This document shows, in pieces, positions 8,574 through 16,432 of a stretch of 18,335 bases of DNA. The position numbers and the translations under genes are program-made. The notes beneath the pieces are model-generated. The model had not been told where the DNA came from and did not search any database. It worked only from the letters and a program-made list of their open reading frames with translations. Numbering within the stretch: position 1 is the stretch's first letter; the number at the start of each line of letters is the position of its first letter. The stretch is from Sulfurovum sp. (GTDB lineage: Bacteria; Campylobacterota; Campylobacteria; Campylobacterales; Sulfurovaceae), in the NCBI GenBank assembly GCA_030634925.1, contig DAOVZV010000001.1, forward strand, positions 1-18,335. The letters are read 5' to 3'.

Positions 8574-9398
8574 TTAGTTTTTTATCTGCTCTTTGAGTAC
8601 ATCTATATTGACATCAAGGTCAAATAGGTTGTTCTGCTTGAGTCTATCTAACTCTTTGTCAAATTTGATGTCCAAATCATACATCAGACCCAAAAGCTTC
8701 TCTTTGGTAGTATCATCTATATCAGACTCATCCATAGAGACATACGAGTTTGTTACTTTTGCAATACCATCTATATATACTATCAGAAACTTCCTAGCTA
8801 CCCTAATATCTTTTGGGTCTTGTTGTATAGTATCTAGTATTAGTTGAGCTTTTTTGATTGATATATCCAACGCATCTATAAGCTTTTTGTCTTTTATCTT
8901 CTCTCTATCTTCTGATATTTTGGAGAGTTTGCCTTTGGCTTCTGCTATAGTCTCTAGCACAAACTCTGCTGAAATATCTCCTATATTATCCAATTTATCA
9001 CCCTTTGGGTCAAATCCATAATATAAAAAATACCCCACAAAAGAGATAACACCCAAAAATATTGAAATTACAAAAGGCTCATTACCTGCTATCCACGCCG
9101 TAAAAAATGTAGATAATCCCAACATCAAAGCAGATATACTCTTGTATGGTATTTCTGGTGCTTTGGTGAGAGTGGATAGTAGATACTCTTTTTCTTGTTC
9201 AAATCCCTTTTGAGAGAGCTTGAGAGTGATGAAAAACATCAAAAAGGCTATACCATTCCACACAAAAGCCCATATATTGGTCTGTATTAACGACAATATC
9301 ACAGAGATAAATAGAGGAACTAAAAATATATAAAGTAAAAAGCCTTTTGGTGTAGATGAGGTCTGTTGAGGTTTATAAAGTTTTGTCTTTGCCATCAT
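8574..9398 (-). CDS. XpaC-like membrane protein (5-bromo-4-chloroindolyl phosphate hydrolysis family)
   Basis: The 274-residue protein has an N-terminal half with four predicted membrane spans in two hairpins (about 20-38, 41-60, 87-104 and 107-127), then a cytosolic helical C-terminal half of about 145 residues. This is the XpaC architecture. The family name comes from a Bacillus phosphatase-staining phenotype; no hydrolase motif is visible, so true enzymatic activity is doubtful. XpaC and TelA genes are classic neighbours, which supports both calls. It follows the microprotein stop directly, with no spacer bases. Two consecutive ATGs (9398 and 9395) are possible starts; AGGA in the preceding codons serves as the ribosome site. 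The likely role is membrane platform for the TelA/SPFH complex (inference). Confidence 0.78.
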   Translation of the reverse strand: MMAKTKLYKPQQTSSTPKGFLLYIFLVPLFISVILSLIQTNIWAFVWNGIAFLMFFITLKLSQKGFEQEKEYLLSTLTKAPEIPYKSISALMLGLSTFFTAWIAGNEPFVISIFLGVISFVGYFLYYGFDPKGDKLDNIGDISAEFVLETIAEAKGKLSKISEDREKIKDKKLIDALDISIKKAQLILDTIQQDPKDIRVARKFLIVYIDGIAKVTNSYVSMDESDIDDTTKEKLLGLMYDLDIKFDKELDRLKQNNLFDLDVNIDVLKEQIKN

Positions 9399-9494
9399 CT
9401 ATCCTAGTACAAGATTGCTAAGAGGATACCAAACTGCAACCCCTGAAGAGAATATGATAAAGAAGAAACCAAACATTTTTTTGTATCCTGACAT
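9399..9494 (-). CDS. 31-residue membrane microprotein, first gene of the xpaC-telA operon
   Basis: This short frame encodes 31 residues: a basic start (MSGYKKMFG), one strongly hydrophobic span over about residues 8-29 (FFFIIFSSGVAVWYPL and on), and a TAG stop immediately before the XpaC ATG. Three things support translation: GAAGGAT lies a few bases before its ATG, an extended -10 box sits about 30 bases upstream, and it abuts the next gene with no spacer, so it is the natural first gene of the operon. One membrane helix with a positively charged N-terminus predicts the N-terminus inside the cell. I recognise no family. It could be a small subunit of the XpaC complex, or a leader peptide coupling translation to XpaC. 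It is too short for routine gene callers. Confidence 0.68.
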   Translation of the reverse strand: MSGYKKMFGFFFIIFSSGVAVWYPLSNLVLG

Positions 9495-9521
9495 AACTAT
9501 CCTTCGTATTAAAGTATATAT

Positions 9522-9530
9522 ATTCTATCA
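9522..9530 (-). promoter_or_regulatory. Extended -10 promoter for the microprotein-xpaC-telA-SPFH-zinc-ribbon operon
   Basis: Read on the minus strand, TGATAGAAT is an extended -10 (TG-n-TAGAAT), 27 bases before the microprotein ATG at 9494. It predicts a short leader of about 20 bases with the GAAGGAT ribosome site. No -35 box is evident. It lies back to back with the der promoter in an 88-base divergent spacer. Confidence 0.55.
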
Positions 9531-9545
9531 TAAATAAAATTAATA

Positions 9546-9554
9546 TGCTATAAT
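9546..9554 (+). promoter_or_regulatory. Extended -10 promoter for der
   Basis: TGCTATAAT is a perfect extended -10 ending 28 bases before the der ATG, giving a leader of about 20 bases. The ribosome site is weak (AAAGATT). The box is 15 bases from the divergent operon's -10, so the two polymerases would compete for overlapping DNA. Confidence 0.65.
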
Positions 9555-9582
9555 CACGCCAAATAAACACAAAGATTATATT

Positions 9583-10992
9583 ATGCAAGAAATAAAAAAA
9601 GTAGCTATATTGGGCAGACCTAATGTGGGCAAGAGTTCGCTATTCAATCGTCTAGCAAGACAAAGAGATGCTATCACTTCAGATATGTCAGGAACTACTA
9701 GAGATGTCAAGAGACGACTCGTCACCATATCAGGTGATAGAGAGTTTGAGGTACTTGATACTGGTGGTATAGATTATTCATCTGAATTGTTTACCAAAGT
9801 AGCAGAGTTTTCACTACGAGCAGGGCAAGAGGCTGATATTATTATCTATATGGTAGATGGCAAGACGCTTCCATCTCCTGAAGATAGAGAGCTGTTTTAT
9901 AAGCTTCAAGAGCAGAAAAAACCTCTAGCCCTCGTGGTCAATAAGATAGACAACGACAAAGAAGAGGAGAGGTATTGGGAGTTCTTGGAGTTTGGAGCAG
10001 ATGCTACATTTCCTATGTCTGTAAGTCACAATAGATACTTCAATGACTTCTATGCGTGGCTAGAAGAGCATATCCCTGCACCAGTAGAAGAAGAGGGATT
10101 GGTACTAGAAGAAGATACACATATAGACCCTTTCGATGAGATAGTACGAGATATAAATACTCAATATGTAGAAGAGATAGACAATGAAATCCGAGTAGCC
10201 ATCATAGGACGAGTAAACACAGGCAAAAGCTCACTTCTCAACTCTTTGCTAGGTGAAGAGCGTTCTGTAGTAAGTGATGTAGCAGGTACGACAATCGACC
10301 CAATTGATGAGATGATTACTCACAATGACTTTGATATTACATTTATAGACACAGCAGGGATACGCCGACGAAGCAAGATAGTAGGTATAGAAAAATACGC
10401 CCTCACAAGAACAACGGCGATGCTAGAAAAAGCCAATCTAGTCCTACTAATAATAGACGCAACAGTAGGTGTCACAGAACTAGATGAGAGAGTAGCAGGA
10501 CTTATAGAGAAGCACAGACTAGCGTGTATGATAGTGATAAATAAATGGGATATAAAAGAAGACAAAACTTATGAAGAGGTAGTAGAAGAGATAAGAGACG
10601 AGATGAAATTCTTACACTACGCTCCACTCATCACAATATCTGCCAAAACAGGACTAAGAGTAAACAAAATCCTAGACCAAGTCACAGATATTTACAAAAG
10701 ATACACCCAAAGAATATCCACCTCAGAACTCAACGACACAATCAGAGACGCAATCAGAAGACACCATGTACCATCACACAACGGAGCAGTAGTAAATATC
10801 AAATTTGCCACACAATACGAAACAAAACCACCCAAAATAGCTCTAATATCAAACAGACCAGAGTTCATACACTTCTCATACAAAAGATACCTATCAAACT
10901 TTTTGAGAGAAAAATTTGACTTTGAGGGAGTACCATTGGATATAGTAGCAAGAAAAAGAGGTGCTAGAATGGATGAAGAGGATGAGTATTGA
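9583..10992 (+). CDS. der: Ribosome-assembly GTPase Der (EngA)
   Basis: Der has two tandem GTPase domains and a KH-like C-terminal domain and acts in maturation of the 50S ribosomal subunit. In the 469-residue product, domain 1 has the P-loop GRPNVGKS (11-18), GTTRD (37-41), DTGG (59-62) and NKID (120-123). Domain 2 has GRVNTGKS (209-216), DTAG (256-259) and NKWD (320-323). An acidic linker of about 40 residues (roughly 165-200) joins them. The basic C-terminal part, from about 355, fits the KH-like domain, including the typical NRPEFIHFSYKRYL stretch. Length and motif order are normal, with no missing catalytic residue. Switch I of domain 2 reads GTTIDP rather than the common GTTRD. It is transcribed alone from the promoter at 9546-9554 and converges on the DUF234-like gene. 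Confidence 0.98.
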   Translation: MQEIKKVAILGRPNVGKSSLFNRLARQRDAITSDMSGTTRDVKRRLVTISGDREFEVLDTGGIDYSSELFTKVAEFSLRAGQEADIIIYMVDGKTLPSPEDRELFYKLQEQKKPLALVVNKIDNDKEEERYWEFLEFGADATFPMSVSHNRYFNDFYAWLEEHIPAPVEEEGLVLEEDTHIDPFDEIVRDINTQYVEEIDNEIRVAIIGRVNTGKSSLLNSLLGEERSVVSDVAGTTIDPIDEMITHNDFDITFIDTAGIRRRSKIVGIEKYALTRTTAMLEKANLVLLIIDATVGVTELDERVAGLIEKHRLACMIVINKWDIKEDKTYEEVVEEIRDEMKFLHYAPLITISAKTGLRVNKILDQVTDIYKRYTQRISTSELNDTIRDAIRRHHVPSHNGAVVNIKFATQYETKPPKIALISNRPEFIHFSYKRYLSNFLREKFDFEGVPLDIVARKRGARMDEEDEY

Positions 10993-11003
10993 TGAGAATA
11001 AAT

Positions 11004-11028
11004 CTGATGAAACATAAAGTATCATCAG
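11004..11028. terminator. Weak hairpin between convergent der and DUF234-like genes
   Basis: CTGATGA (11004-11010) and TCATCAG (11022-11028) form a 7-base-pair stem with an 11-base loop in the 63-base gap between two convergent stops. No T-run follows, so intrinsic termination is only suggested by position. Confidence 0.3.
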
Positions 11029-11055
11029 AAATCATCTAAATAATGACAAGTTCTT

Positions 11056-11979
11056 TTAATACTTCCGATTACTATAAACCAATAAATCATCTTTGGTCAA
11101 ATCATCTAGTAGTAAATTGAGATGATTTTTTGATAGTAGGGTTGTGTTTTTATCTTTGTTGTCTGAGACTTCTGATGTGAAGCCATTTTGGGAGAATAGT
11201 ATATAGTCTGATATGTTTAGTTCTGATTTTTGGCATTTGAGTTTTAGTGTGTTTAGCATATTTGTTTTTGCTTCATCTTTTGAGTATTTGGATGCACCTG
11301 CTAATAGTTTGCCTGATTTTCTCTTGGCTAGTATCTCTATATATGTGTGCTTGTCATAGTATGAGCCTATGGAGGTGATAGGGTCGTCTGCCAATGTATG
11401 GATAAAGGTTTTCTTTGTTAGTTCTCGTATCAATAGATTGTTGAGTAGTATGGAGAAATTGCCTCTAAGTTTATTCCACTTCTCTTTGACTTCGCTAAAC
11501 TCTCCATCTGAAATACTTTTGTAGTTTGGAGATATTAGGGCAAACCAAAAACGCATAAATGGTAGAGGTATGAGAAGTCTATCTGATTTGGCATCAGCTT
11601 CATTCAAAGGTTTTTCTACAGATAAATCAAACTTGAATAGACTCTTTTGTATGAGATAATCTATAGCTTCTTCACCTCTGTCTCTGCCTATCTTTGCCTT
11701 TTTGAAAATATCTAGTTCATATTCACTACCTAATGCTACAAAAGATAATAACTTGTGATATACGGGGTTGTTGTGTGTGTATCTTGTCATACTTTTGTGT
11801 AGGGGTTGGTAGTTGTTTAGTATCTTCTCTTGTATGAGTGTATCTACACTTTTGGAAGTATCTATAATCCATCCTGTGCCTCCAAATACTGTGAAGTATT
11901 CCAAGGCTTTATCGAAGTCTCTGATATTGTTTTGGTATGCAAAAGAGCGAAAATGTTGTAAGAGTGTTGCTTTTGACAT
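11056..11979 (-). CDS. Stand-alone DUF234-like protein
   Basis: The 307-residue product resembles DUF234, the region usually found C-terminal to archaeal-type AAA+ ATPases. The hallmark PLPFMRFWFALISPNYKSI (138-156) matches the family's aromatic 'P-F-x-R-F-W' motif, and the C-terminal part has the strand pattern of its PD-(D/E)xK-like nuclease fold (YIEILAKRKSGKLLAGASK, 213-231). There is no P-loop, so the ATPase half is absent. In the nuclease-like core, the usual acidic residue of the E-x-K motif appears to be alanine (A229, with K231 retained), suggesting loss of catalysis; this rests on my alignment by eye. A winged-helix-like segment may lie at about 70-120. It is the last gene of the metG operon, 28 bases after the antiporter, with an AAGG ribosome site. 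Function unknown. Confidence 0.6.
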   Translation of the reverse strand: MSKATLLQHFRSFAYQNNIRDFDKALEYFTVFGGTGWIIDTSKSVDTLIQEKILNNYQPLHKSMTRYTHNNPVYHKLLSFVALGSEYELDIFKKAKIGRDRGEEAIDYLIQKSLFKFDLSVEKPLNEADAKSDRLLIPLPFMRFWFALISPNYKSISDGEFSEVKEKWNKLRGNFSILLNNLLIRELTKKTFIHTLADDPITSIGSYYDKHTYIEILAKRKSGKLLAGASKYSKDEAKTNMLNTLKLKCQKSELNISDYILFSQNGFTSEVSDNKDKNTTLLSKNHLNLLLDDLTKDDLLVYSNRKY

Positions 11980-12007
11980 TGATTAGCCTTGTTTTATTTA
12001 ATATTTA

Positions 12008-13387
12008 TCAACCAAATATCCAACCACTTATCACAAATCCAATAGATGCCAATCCTCCACCGAGTAGGGCGTAGGGTAGTTGTGTTCGGACATGTGATAT
12101 GTGGTTACAATCAGCAGACATAGACGATATGATGGTGCTATCTGATATGGGTGAGGCGTGGTCTCCAAATATACCTCCACTGATGACGGAGGCTATGATT
12201 AGAGGAATGTGCAAGTCCATATCTGCACCCAATGCTAGACCTATGGGCATCATAATAGAGAAAGTCCCCCAACTCGTACCTGTGGAAAATGCCATTAGGC
12301 TAGAGACCCAAAATATGAGAAGTGGTATGAAGATAGGTGAGATATTGCCACTAAGTATAGATGATAGATACTTGGCTGTGCCTAAGTCACCTATGACTTT
12401 GCCTATAAGTAGGGCAAAAATCATAATCACAACTACTGGTATCATATCAGATATTCCACTATATAATCCCTCGAAATACTCTTTGTGTGATAGTGCTTTT
12501 GTGATGGTAAAGTAGATATATACAAATATCAAAGTGACTATCACAGCATAATATACAGCCGTCGAGCCAGAGCCTTTGAATATATCGCCGTCTCCTGTGA
12601 TATATAGTCCGATAGGAACACTTAGAACCATTACTAGTATTGGTAATACCATCTTCAATGGTGTAGCTTTGATAGATGAATTGGTCTCATTTGGGATATA
12701 TATTTGTGGTGTGGTGTATCTCATATCTCCTATATCCCAATCCCACAAAATCACTACAAGCACTATGACAAGAGTAAATATAGCATAGAAATTATAAGGG
12801 ATAGAGGATATGAGTAACTCTACACCATCACCTGATATAATCTGTGAATCTATGGCTGTGATGATGAGTCCTAGTAGCAAAGCACCCCACGCATTTAGAG
12901 GGATAAGTGAGCATATAGGAGCAGATGTGCTATCGCATATATAGGCTAGTTTTTCTCTGCTTACGCCGTGTTTGTCGCATAGTGATTTGCTAACTGTTCC
13001 TGCTACCAATGATGTGATAGATGACTCTATAAATATCACAACTCCTACGATATAAGCCAATAGCATAGCACCTCTAGGAGAATTGACTTTGGTAGATTTC
13101 TGGCTTAGATATAGTACGAAACTATCGACTGCTCCACCGATAGTGAGTAGGCGAATGATAGAACCTACCAAAAGTATAAAAATGAGAGTTTTGACTATCC
13201 AACCCTCTGCAAATAGAGTGATAATCCCATCAAAGGTAGCTACAAAGGCATCTAATGGTTGGTAGTGATTGAGTACGAGAAGTCCAGCGAAGATACCACC
13301 GACAAGAGAGACTACAACATCACGAGTGAGTATAGCCAATACAATTGTCAATAGTGGTATGATGATTGATAATATTCCATATTCCAT
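12008..13387 (-). CDS. NhaC-family Na+/H+ antiporter-like transporter
   Basis: This 459-residue integral membrane protein has about eleven or twelve hydrophobic spans and the features of the NhaC/MleN family (PF03553-type): the early SLVGGIFAGLL segment, the conserved IFIESSITSLVAGTVSK stretch (about 118-134), CDSTSAPICSLIPLNAWGALL in the middle, and a C-terminal ALGADMDLHIPLIIASVISGGIFGDHASPISDSTI. Relatives exchange Na+ (some also malate and lactate) for protons in the inner membrane, controlling pH and sodium. The substrate cannot be settled here. The gene lies six bases after the Mur-like gene and has no clear ribosome site, so it probably relies on translational coupling. Length is normal and the frame intact. 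Confidence 0.88.
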   Translation of the reverse strand: MEYGILSIIIPLLTIVLAILTRDVVVSLVGGIFAGLLVLNHYQPLDAFVATFDGIITLFAEGWIVKTLIFILLVGSIIRLLTIGGAVDSFVLYLSQKSTKVNSPRGAMLLAYIVGVVIFIESSITSLVAGTVSKSLCDKHGVSREKLAYICDSTSAPICSLIPLNAWGALLLGLIITAIDSQIISGDGVELLISSIPYNFYAIFTLVIVLVVILWDWDIGDMRYTTPQIYIPNETNSSIKATPLKMVLPILVMVLSVPIGLYITGDGDIFKGSGSTAVYYAVIVTLIFVYIYFTITKALSHKEYFEGLYSGISDMIPVVVIMIFALLIGKVIGDLGTAKYLSSILSGNISPIFIPLLIFWVSSLMAFSTGTSWGTFSIMMPIGLALGADMDLHIPLIIASVISGGIFGDHASPISDSTIISSMSADCNHISHVRTQLPYALLGGGLASIGFVISGWIFG

Positions 13388-13393
13388 ATTAGA

Positions 13394-14374
13394 TTAAAAT
13401 AGTGAGTACTCTTCTTTGATAGTAGATAATATACTTTTGTCTGCATTGTAGATAAATGCGTAATTAAAGTGCATATCTTGGAGTAGTTCTCTGACCTCTT
13501 CTTGGCTTTTGAACCAGTGTGGGTGGTCTATGTTTGGTATTTTGGTCTTTGGTGGACTCAATACTATACTTTTGACCCACATATTGCTTCTCTTGACATA
13601 CTCTCTAGCTTTTGCTATATCATTTACATTGTCTGTAAATATAGCTACTTTGTCGCTTTGACTAGCTTTGGTGCTTTTGAGTTTGCTATCTATAAATACT
13701 GGTGTGAAGTGTTTGGTGTATCTGATTTTTTCTATAGAGTAGGGTAGGCTTTTTGTATCACAGAAATCGACCACACGCAAAAGATACTCTAGGTGAAAAG
13801 GTATCATCTCTTTTTCTTGATATACGAAACCTCCTACTTTGAATGTACTTTTGAATAGTGTATCAGATACAGGGTAACCCTCTACTTCTCTATTGAGCTT
13901 TGGTACATCTGGTTGGATAAGTCTCATAAGCTCTGCATCACTTCCTACAAATAGACTGCTATCGGAGTTGAGTATCTGCTCAAATGCTTTTCTCCAATCG
14001 TCTGATATAAATGCTATATTTCCTTTGTGTAGAAGTATCATTTTGAGGAAAGTAACCTCATGAGTTGATAACAAAAAGAAGTTTACCTCTTTTTTGAGTA
14101 TTACATAACGGATTAGTTTGAATGATGCTAATTGAATATCAGAGACTCTAATCCATGCTATCTCATCATCATTTTTTTCTATAGTATCATCATCATAGAC
14201 TATAGCATAAGCACCATTTTTGATAGCATTATCTATATCACTTTGATTTGAGGAGATAAACAAATCTCCATGTTCTACTTTTGAATAATATACAGTAGCA
14301 GACTCTATCGCTTGTATCTGTGGTGTGTTGGTCAGAGTTCCCTCTGTTAGATTTATAATATCTTCTATTCTCAT
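13394..14374 (-). CDS. Mur-ligase N-terminal-domain-like protein of unknown function
   Basis: The 326-residue product begins like the N-terminal UDP-substrate domain of MurE/MurF: an early 'T-G-x-L'-like turn (TEGTL, 10-14), then GDLFISSNQSDIDNAIKNGAYAIVYDDD (36-63), which follows the Mur pattern GDLF-A-G-x-x-x-DG-x-x-f-A-x-x-A-x-x-x-GA-x-a-vv. The rest does not contain the Mur ligase ATP-binding GTNGKT motif, so it is not a working Mur ligase. The C-terminal part (about 240-326) has alternating strands and helices, like a Rossmann-type domain. No membrane span or signal peptide is seen. It is tucked between metG (four bases) and the antiporter (six bases). A role linked to peptidoglycan precursors or their sensing is only suggested by the N-domain. 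Confidence 0.6.
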   Translation of the reverse strand: MRIEDIINLTEGTLTNTPQIQAIESATVYYSKVEHGDLFISSNQSDIDNAIKNGAYAIVYDDDTIEKNDDEIAWIRVSDIQLASFKLIRYVILKKEVNFFLLSTHEVTFLKMILLHKGNIAFISDDWRKAFEQILNSDSSLFVGSDAELMRLIQPDVPKLNREVEGYPVSDTLFKSTFKVGGFVYQEKEMIPFHLEYLLRVVDFCDTKSLPYSIEKIRYTKHFTPVFIDSKLKSTKASQSDKVAIFTDNVNDIAKAREYVKRSNMWVKSIVLSPPKTKIPNIDHPHWFKSQEEVRELLQDMHFNYAFIYNADKSILSTIKEEYSLF

Positions 14375-14378
14375 CTTT

Positions 14379-16337
14379 TTAGCCTATTGGTGTTCCAGCC
14401 GTTTTTGGCTTTTCTGGTCTAATCATACATAGTCCATCTTTGTCTTTTGATGCTAGAAGCATACCTTGACTCTCTATTCCCATTAGTTTGGCAGGTTTGA
14501 GATTGGCTACTACACAAACTTGTGTATTTAGCATATCCTCAGCACTATACCACTCTTTGATACCTGCTACTACTTGTCTTGGTGTCTCTTCGCCTATATC
14601 TACTTGAAGTAGAAGTAGCTTTTTGCTCTTTGGTACTTCTGATGCTTCTACTACTGTCCCTACCTTTAGAGATGTTTGGAAAAACTGGTCTATACCTATA
14701 AATGCTATACCCTCAGTATCATTTGACTTCTCTTTTGACTTTTTGACTTCTTTTTTGGGTTTTTCTACTACTTTGTCTATTGGTTCTATCTGTGCTAGTC
14801 TAGGCTCTTCTATCCGTGGGAATAGTGGGTCTATCTTTGTAAGCACAAATGGTTCTAATAGGTCTGTGCCTTTTGCCATATTTTCCCAACTGTTGTTATC
14901 TATAGTAAAGTCCAGTGCCTTTGAAATCTTTGTACATACTTCTGGCATCACAGGATAAAGCATTATAGAAACTTTTGCCAAGATAGCAGAGATGAGACCA
15001 TTTAGTGCCATAGCTTCATCTTCTTTACCATTTTTCATCAAGTTCCATGGCTCATATCTATCAATAGCTCGATTTGCCACAGTCAAAGGTCTCCAAAGCT
15101 CTTCTAAATAACGATGTATCTGCATATCAAACAGTAGTGGCTCTAGCTTCTCTAGTGAAGCGTGTACTTCATCTAGTTCAGCCTGATAATATTTAGCAAC
15201 ATCTTTGCTATCTACTCTACCCTCAAAGTATTTGCCACTCATACCTATTACACGATTGAGTAGATTACCCAAATCATTACCAAGGTCGGAGTTGATACGG
15301 TCGATAAGTGCCTTTTGGCTAAAGTCACCATCACCACCAAAAGGGACTTCACGGAGCATAAAATATCTAAAGTTATCTAGTCCATAAGCGTCTGCTACTT
15401 CTTTGGGATTTACCACATTACCCTTTGATTTACTCATCTTCTCACCATCTCTAGTCCACCATCCGTGAGCTGCGATATGAGTAGGCAAAGGTAGTCCCAG
15501 ACTCATCAAGAACGCAGGCCAATAGATAGCGTGAAAACGCAAAATATCTTTTCCTATTAGTTGTACTCTAGCAGACCAATAGTCCATCTTGGCATCATCT
15601 GTACCATATCCTAGTGCAGTGATATAATTCATCAAAGCATCTAGCCATACATACATTACATGTTTTGGTTCATTCATCTCTTCTGGAAGTTTGACACCCC
15701 AATCAAAGCTAGTCCGTGTGATAGATAAATCCATCAACCCACCCTCTACGAAACGAATTACCTCATTTCTTTTGCTTTTTGGTAATATAAAGTTTGGATG
15801 GTCTTCATAGTATTGGAGTAGTCTATCTTGATAGTTGGATAACTTAAAGAAATAGCTATCTTCTTCAACGACACTCGTACTCTTGCCACATTCAGGACAA
15901 AATTCATCATCTACAAGCTGTGTAAGAGGGAAAAATGTCTCACAAGATATACAGTAGTGACCTTTATATGTATCTTTGTAGATGTCACCATTTGCATACA
16001 TAGTAGAAAATGCTTTTTGTACGCCTTTGATATGTTCATCGTCAGTTGTTCTGATAAATTTATCATAAGATATATCAAAGTCATCCCAAAGGTTACGAAA
16101 TGTATCAGATATTTCATCGGCATAAGCTTTGGTGCTTTTGTTTCTAGTTTTTGCAGCTTCTTCTATCTTTTGACCGTGTTCATCAGTACCAGTGAGAAAA
16201 AAGGTATCAAGTCCAGAGAGGCGAGAATATCGAGCCAAAGTATCGGCGATAATAGTAGTGTAAGCATGACCTATATGAGCTATATCATTGACATAGTAGA
16301 TAGGAGTTGTTATATAAGATTTTTTGTGACAAGACAT
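14379..16337 (-). CDS. metG: Methionyl-tRNA synthetase with C-terminal tRNA-binding domain
   Basis: MetRS charges tRNA-Met with methionine for initiation and elongation. The 652-residue class I enzyme shows HIGH (21-24), the zinc knuckle C129-x2-C132 with C147-x2-C150, and KMSKS (300-304). After the anticodon-binding helical domain there is a lysine-rich linker (about 525-545) and an EMAP/Trbp111-like tRNA-binding domain (about 548-652, from FIGIDQFFQTSLKVGTV to the end), which mediates dimerisation and tRNA affinity. Length and layout match the dimeric bacterial form. The start at 16337 is preceded by AAGGA. It heads the four-gene operon reading down to 11056, with a hairpin and a candidate TAGAAT -10 box upstream. 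Confidence 0.98.
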   Translation of the reverse strand: MSCHKKSYITTPIYYVNDIAHIGHAYTTIIADTLARYSRLSGLDTFFLTGTDEHGQKIEEAAKTRNKSTKAYADEISDTFRNLWDDFDISYDKFIRTTDDEHIKGVQKAFSTMYANGDIYKDTYKGHYCISCETFFPLTQLVDDEFCPECGKSTSVVEEDSYFFKLSNYQDRLLQYYEDHPNFILPKSKRNEVIRFVEGGLMDLSITRTSFDWGVKLPEEMNEPKHVMYVWLDALMNYITALGYGTDDAKMDYWSARVQLIGKDILRFHAIYWPAFLMSLGLPLPTHIAAHGWWTRDGEKMSKSKGNVVNPKEVADAYGLDNFRYFMLREVPFGGDGDFSQKALIDRINSDLGNDLGNLLNRVIGMSGKYFEGRVDSKDVAKYYQAELDEVHASLEKLEPLLFDMQIHRYLEELWRPLTVANRAIDRYEPWNLMKNGKEDEAMALNGLISAILAKVSIMLYPVMPEVCTKISKALDFTIDNNSWENMAKGTDLLEPFVLTKIDPLFPRIEEPRLAQIEPIDKVVEKPKKEVKKSKEKSNDTEGIAFIGIDQFFQTSLKVGTVVEASEVPKSKKLLLLQVDIGEETPRQVVAGIKEWYSAEDMLNTQVCVVANLKPAKLMGIESQGMLLASKDKDGLCMIRPEKPKTAGTPIG

Positions 16338-16381
16338 AGAGTGTTTTCCTTAAACAGATGAGTTTGTAGAGTTATTTTGGA

Positions 16382-16387
16382 TATTCT
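16382..16387 (-). promoter_or_regulatory. Candidate -10 box of the metG operon
   Basis: Read on the minus strand, GGCTAGAAT contains TAGAAT 45 bases before the metG ATG. It abuts the arm of the hairpin at 16388-16421. No clear -35 box is visible. Confidence 0.4.
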
Positions 16388-16421
16388 AGCCAAATATAGC
16401 TGTATTATGGCTATATTGGCT
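16388..16421. terminator. Imperfect hairpin between the penicillin-binding protein gene and metG
   Basis: AGCCAA-(A)-TATAGC pairs with GCTATATTGGCT across a nine-base loop, giving a 12-base-pair stem with one bulged A. It lies 11 bases after the stop of the penicillin-binding protein gene, on the side where that gene's terminator would fall, but no T-run follows on the minus strand. It could instead be a regulator site for the metG promoter, whose -10 it abuts. Confidence 0.45.
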
Positions 16422-16432
16422 CTATTAATCTA

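Noticed and set aside
7401..9398. Calling the locus a tellurite-resistance operon
   Set aside because: TelA and XpaC names are historical; no TerC, TerD or tellurite reductase gene is present in the window.
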